64,000 bases of DNA from positions 126,501 to 190,500 of the forward strand of contig CM038926.1 of the NCBI GenBank assembly GCA_021904315.1, read 5' to 3'. The DNA is from Sphagnum magellanicum (taxonomy: Eukaryota; Streptophyta; Sphagnopsida; Sphagnales; Sphagnaceae). Of this stretch, positions 60,506 through 64,000 are shown in pieces (within the stretch, counting starts at the first letter, position 1; each line of letters starts with the position of its first letter). A program made the position numbers and the translations under genes. The notes beneath the pieces are model-generated. The model made no database searches. It was given only the letters and a program-made list of their open reading frames with translations, and was not told where the DNA came from.

Positions 60506-63285
60506 TCAAGGCACCCATCGAGGTGCACTTTGCAGATGGGATTCCCCATCCCACTAAGTTACAAACAAAAGATGTGCCTCTCCAACTTGAGAATTGGAGA
60601 AGCAAGGTGGACTTATTAGTTTCCACCTTAGGGGGAATGGATTGCATTTTGGGAATGGAATTCATCCCACGTAACAATGTGCTCATAGAAGGGCACAATA
60701 GGCTAGTTAGGATCCCATCCAAAAATGGGATTGTGTGAATAAAGGCGCATGAAGTGCTTAGTGTGGGTGGGACCACCATCCACTTGATGTTGGGAAAGAC
60801 CTTGAAAAGAGAATGTGTGGGAGGCTATGGCCTGTTGTGGGTGATGCGGGTGTTAGATGAGTTTGAACCAAAGGAGGCCACCAAGGTGGTGAACCTCCAC
60901 AAATGCATCAAGCAAATGTTAGAGCAATTCTTGGATGTGATGCCCGAAGAGTTACCCGATGAGTTGCCCTCGAGAAGACAAGTTGACCATGCGATTGAGG
61001 TGATGCTGAGAACGGCACCTCCCGCCAAGGCCCCATATCGAATGAATCATGAGGAGTTTAAAAAGCTTAAGGTTCAACTCGAAAAACTCCTTGCAAAGTG
61101 ATACATCAAGCCTAGCAAGTCACCATACGGGGCTCCCGTCCTTTTTGTTCACAATAAGGATGGGACTTTGAAGATGTGTGTGGATTAGAGAACCCTCAAC
61201 AAGGTGACAGTGAATAATCAATACCCTTTGCCTCAGATTGATGACTTGTTTGATCGACTTTCGAGAGCCAAAGTGTTTAATAGGATTGACCTACGTTCTG
61301 GGTATTACCAAATTCGAATTGCACAAGGGATGAAGAAAAAACTACTTGTCGCACAAGGTATGGTTCCTAAGAGTTCTTGGCGATGCCTTTTGGGCTCACG
61401 AACGCACCCGCCACATTTTGCACCCTCATGAATGACATTTTCCGAGAGTGGATTGATGACTTTGTGGTCGTCTACATAGACGACATTTTGGTTTATAGCA
61501 ACTCCATGGAGGAGCATGTAGAACACCTTTGAAAGGTGTTCCAAAGGTTGAGAGAAAACAAGTTGTATGCCAAGTTTGAGAAATGCTAGTTTGGAGTCTC
61601 GGAGGTGGACTTCCTTGGGCATAGGATCACCCAAGAAGGTTTGAAAATGGATGACCACAAGGTGAAGGCGATTTTAGATTAGGAATCACCTAGGTCGGTT
61701 CCCGCTTTAAGATCCTTTTTAGGATTGGCTTCTTATTATCGCAAGTTCATTAAGAACTTTACAAAGATAGTCACACCTTTGACAAACCTTTTGAAAAAGT
61801 CATTCGGGACTTATGAATGGGAGGAGGCATGCAATGAGGCCTTTGAAACCTTGAAAGGCCTTTTGGTGAAAATTCTTGTGTTGAAGTTGTTCGATTTTGA
61901 CAAGGATTTTGAAATCCATTCCGATGCGTCCGATTTTGCCATAGGAGGAGTCCTAGTGCAAGATGGTAGGCCGGTGGCTTTTGAAAGCAAGAAGTTGAGT
62001 GAAACTGAGCGAACATGGCCAACCCATGAGAAGGAAATGTGAGCCCTGATACATTGTCTCAAGACTTGGGGCCATTACATAGGCTCCAAGGATATGGTGG
62101 TGTCGATCGATAATGTGACCTTGAAGTACTTTATCACCCAACCAAAGTTGTCATGAAAACAAGTGAGATGGCAAGACACATTGACCTTGTTCAATGTGGA
62201 CATTCGGCACAAGCCTAGGAAGGAAAACGTGGTGCCCAAAACCTTAAGTCGAAAACACCAACTTAAAGTGGTGTATGTGGGGGAAACAAAGTTCCAAAAG
62301 GAAGTTCGACTTGGGAGCCGCTGTGATGAGTTTGCCAAGGAAAGGAAACAAAACATTCAAAGGGGGATCAAGTCCCATTTCCACTTCCGAAATGGACTAT
62401 TGTGGTATAAGCAAAATTGGCTCTATGTCCCAAAAAGGAGGTTAAAGGATGTGTTTTTGAAGGAATGTCATGATGGGCCCCTTGTGGGCCATGGTGGTGC
62501 AAAATGCACCACCACATTCCTCAAGAAGTCCTACTATTGGCCCAACTTGAAAGAGGATGCAGAAGAATACGTGAAGACTTGCTTGACTTGCCAACAAAAC
62601 CGAGTACTCAATAAGAAGCAAGTCGGATTGTTGTGACCATTACCCATTCCGGAAGTGTCGTGGGAAAGTCTCTTCATGGATTTCATGGTGAGTTTGCCAC
62701 CATCAAGGGGGTTTGATGCAATCATGGTTGTGGTGGATCGATTTAGCAAGATGGCACACTTCATTCCCACCAAGGAAAGTGCCACGACCCAAGAGACGAG
62801 AAGGTTGTTCTTCACCCACGTGTTCAAGTATCATTGCCTCCTAAAGGACATTATGTCGGACCAAGACCCGAAGTTCACAAGCAAGTTTTGGAGAGCCTTG
62901 TGAAAGTGCATGGGGTCGGAGCTCAAGATGAGCACCTCATTTCGACCCCAAACGGATGGACAAACCAAAAGGGTGAACTCAGTGATCCAACAATTCCTAA
63001 GGAATTATGTGGTGACGGATCAACAAGATTGGGTGGACCATTTGGAGTTGGCCGAGTTTTGTTACAACAATTCGGAACATTTGGCAACGGGGGCCACCCC
63101 CTTTCAAATGGTGACAAGCAAGTCACCAATTGTGCCCACAACTTGGGTTGGGTAACCTCCAAGTGATGCGAATGAGGAAGTACCCATGGTCACACAACTT
63201 GATGAAGAGAGGCGGCGCTTATGGGAAATGGCCAAGGCCAATCTTGAGAAGGCACATAAAAGGGTGAATCAATTTTTTATCCTCG

Positions 63286-63615
63286 ATCCCTATAGTCGGC
63301 ATTGACTATAAGGTCTCTAAAAACTTAAAATCTTCTTTTGAAGTGTTTTTTTACATTGTTTTAGTTGTAAATTTCTTGTGGGTTTGATTTCATAGCCCCA
63401 ACACCATATAGTCAATGATGATTATAGAGGAAAATCCTTTTGAATCTTTAAAAGATATCATTTTTCTTCCCTCAAATGTTTTTTATCATCTCTCTGTTTC
63501 ATTTAATGCTCAAAATCCTTATAGTCGACATTGACTATTAAAAGTTTTATCATTAGTATCAATAATGTTTTTACAATTGAATTTTTTTTTGTCAATGGTC
63601 GACATTGACTATAAG
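63286..63615 (+). repeat. Four spaced copies of a TATAGTC...GACTATA palindrome
   Basis: CCTATAGTCGGCATTGACTA (about 63289), a diverged form at about 63410 (TATAGTCAATGATGATTATA), TTATAGTCGACATTGACTAT (about 63519) and a form with GGTCGACATTGACTATAAG (about 63596) recur at intervals of roughly 75-120 bp. Each can fold into a small hairpin. Function unknown. Confidence 0.7.
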
Positions 63616-63836
63616 ACCAAATGCTCAAAAACATTCCCTTTTTTGTATCACCTCCTCGATACTATCTCTAGTTTTTTCATTTTCATGCATTGTCATTTTT
63701 TTTTCTATCTATAAGGGATAAATCTGTACTCTTGTAACTAGATGATTATCTCCCATTTGTGTAATCACAGGGGAAGTCTAACTACTAAAAGACCATAGAG
63801 GTAATTCAACGTTAAAATAAGCTGAATACTTTGGAG

Positions 63837-64000
63837 GTTTTGGACAAGTATAAAATCCTCTCGAAGAATAAAGTGAGGATGAATATCCCTTTGTGTCAAC
63901 TCTTGACCATGCCAATTGTCAAGCCAACTTTGAAGATTGACATGCTCAAGATGGAGCATGCATTTTTCACAAGTTATCGAGACGGTGAGAAGGCGTTTTA
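63837..64000 (+). other. Open frame entering from the right edge, family unknown
   Basis: From 63837 to the window end a frame reads EVLDKYKILSKNKVRMNIPL and then KPTLKIDMLKMEHAFFTSYR without a stop. A possible splice acceptor (AATCACAG) precedes it at about 63770, but two stops lie between. It has coding-like composition and may be a gag-like or other element gene continuing to the right. No family is recognised. Confidence 0.4.

Larger units (their letters stand above)
57437..63280 (+). mobile_element. Family B Ty3/gypsy fossil, plus-strand copy with 5' LTR, primer site and gag-pol
   Basis: Parts are the LTR (57437-58408), tRNAi-Met primer site (58411), gag (about 58440-59190, with FDGARDPKVVDVWLAKMEDY), zinc knuckle (about 59450-59500), protease (about 59590-60740, LLDTGASHNFIT, split by a solo LTR), reverse transcriptase (about 61050-61720, [12 protein letters not shown] block near 61475), RNase H (about 61730-62150, HSDASDFAIGGVL) and integrase (about 62440-63170, with MAHFIPTKESAT, DQDPKFTSKFW and FRPQTDGQTKR). 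Sequence character changes near 63280 and no 3' LTR is seen. Broken, with about ten breaks. It is the most complete LTR element in the window. Confidence 0.92.

Noticed and set aside
1-64000. tRNA and rRNA genes
   Set aside because: No cloverleaf with A and B boxes or rRNA core sequence was recognised; the only tRNA-like string is the primer-binding site at 58411.

Overview
The window looks like nuclear DNA of a land plant with a large, AT-rich, repeat-dominated genome. The pointers are plant-type Ty3/gypsy elements with an initiator-tRNA-Met primer site, two CACTA (En/Spm) transposons, a hAT relic, and one intron-rich gene with a plant-type trihelix domain. Several protein types suggest a non-flowering plant to me, but that is an impression from memory, not a search. 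I found no tRNA, rRNA, CRISPR array or bacterial operon.

Layout. 1-17.9 kb is one very old minus-strand Ty3/gypsy fossil (family A) that has been blown apart. A 7.9-kb CACTA transposon (4711-12617, 3-bp target duplication AAA) sits in its gag-pol region. Inside the CACTA lies a GC-richer pogo/mariner-type element (9433-11909, TA target site). Two solo LTRs of a second family (B) lie further along. The CACTA carries TNP2 remains lacking the catalytic core, a TnpA-like second gene, and a SET-domain gene joined by a clean intron to a Cys-rich exon. 18-29.9 kb holds minisatellites, a decayed hAT transposase (about 19.5-20.85 kb) and a second, coding-free CACTA (21939-25521), then featureless AT-rich DNA.

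30.1-34.2 kb is the only clear host locus (minus strand). Trihelix-domain exons are followed by exons for a homoserine-acetyltransferase-like alpha/beta-hydrolase. All seven exons can be chained with canonical GT-AG introns and matching phase into one 691-residue frame, so this may be a transcription-factor/hydrolase fusion gene. The hydrolase has Gln where a catalytic His is expected. A GC-richer flank and three adjacent tandem-repeat arrays lie upstream (34.2-36.5 kb).

36.5-46.3 kb holds decayed DNA with two related SWIM zinc-finger fragments, a diverged LTR and a coiled-coil relic. 46.3-64 kb is a nest of LTR fossils: a plus-strand family A copy broken by a pair of B LTRs, a minus-strand B element and a plus-strand B element, the last two each carrying another solo B LTR. 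Eleven B-type LTRs occur in the window, most of them solo and several with 5-bp target duplications, in two length classes. The insertion order can be read directly: A first, then CACTA and full B elements, then young solo B LTRs, some inside other LTRs.
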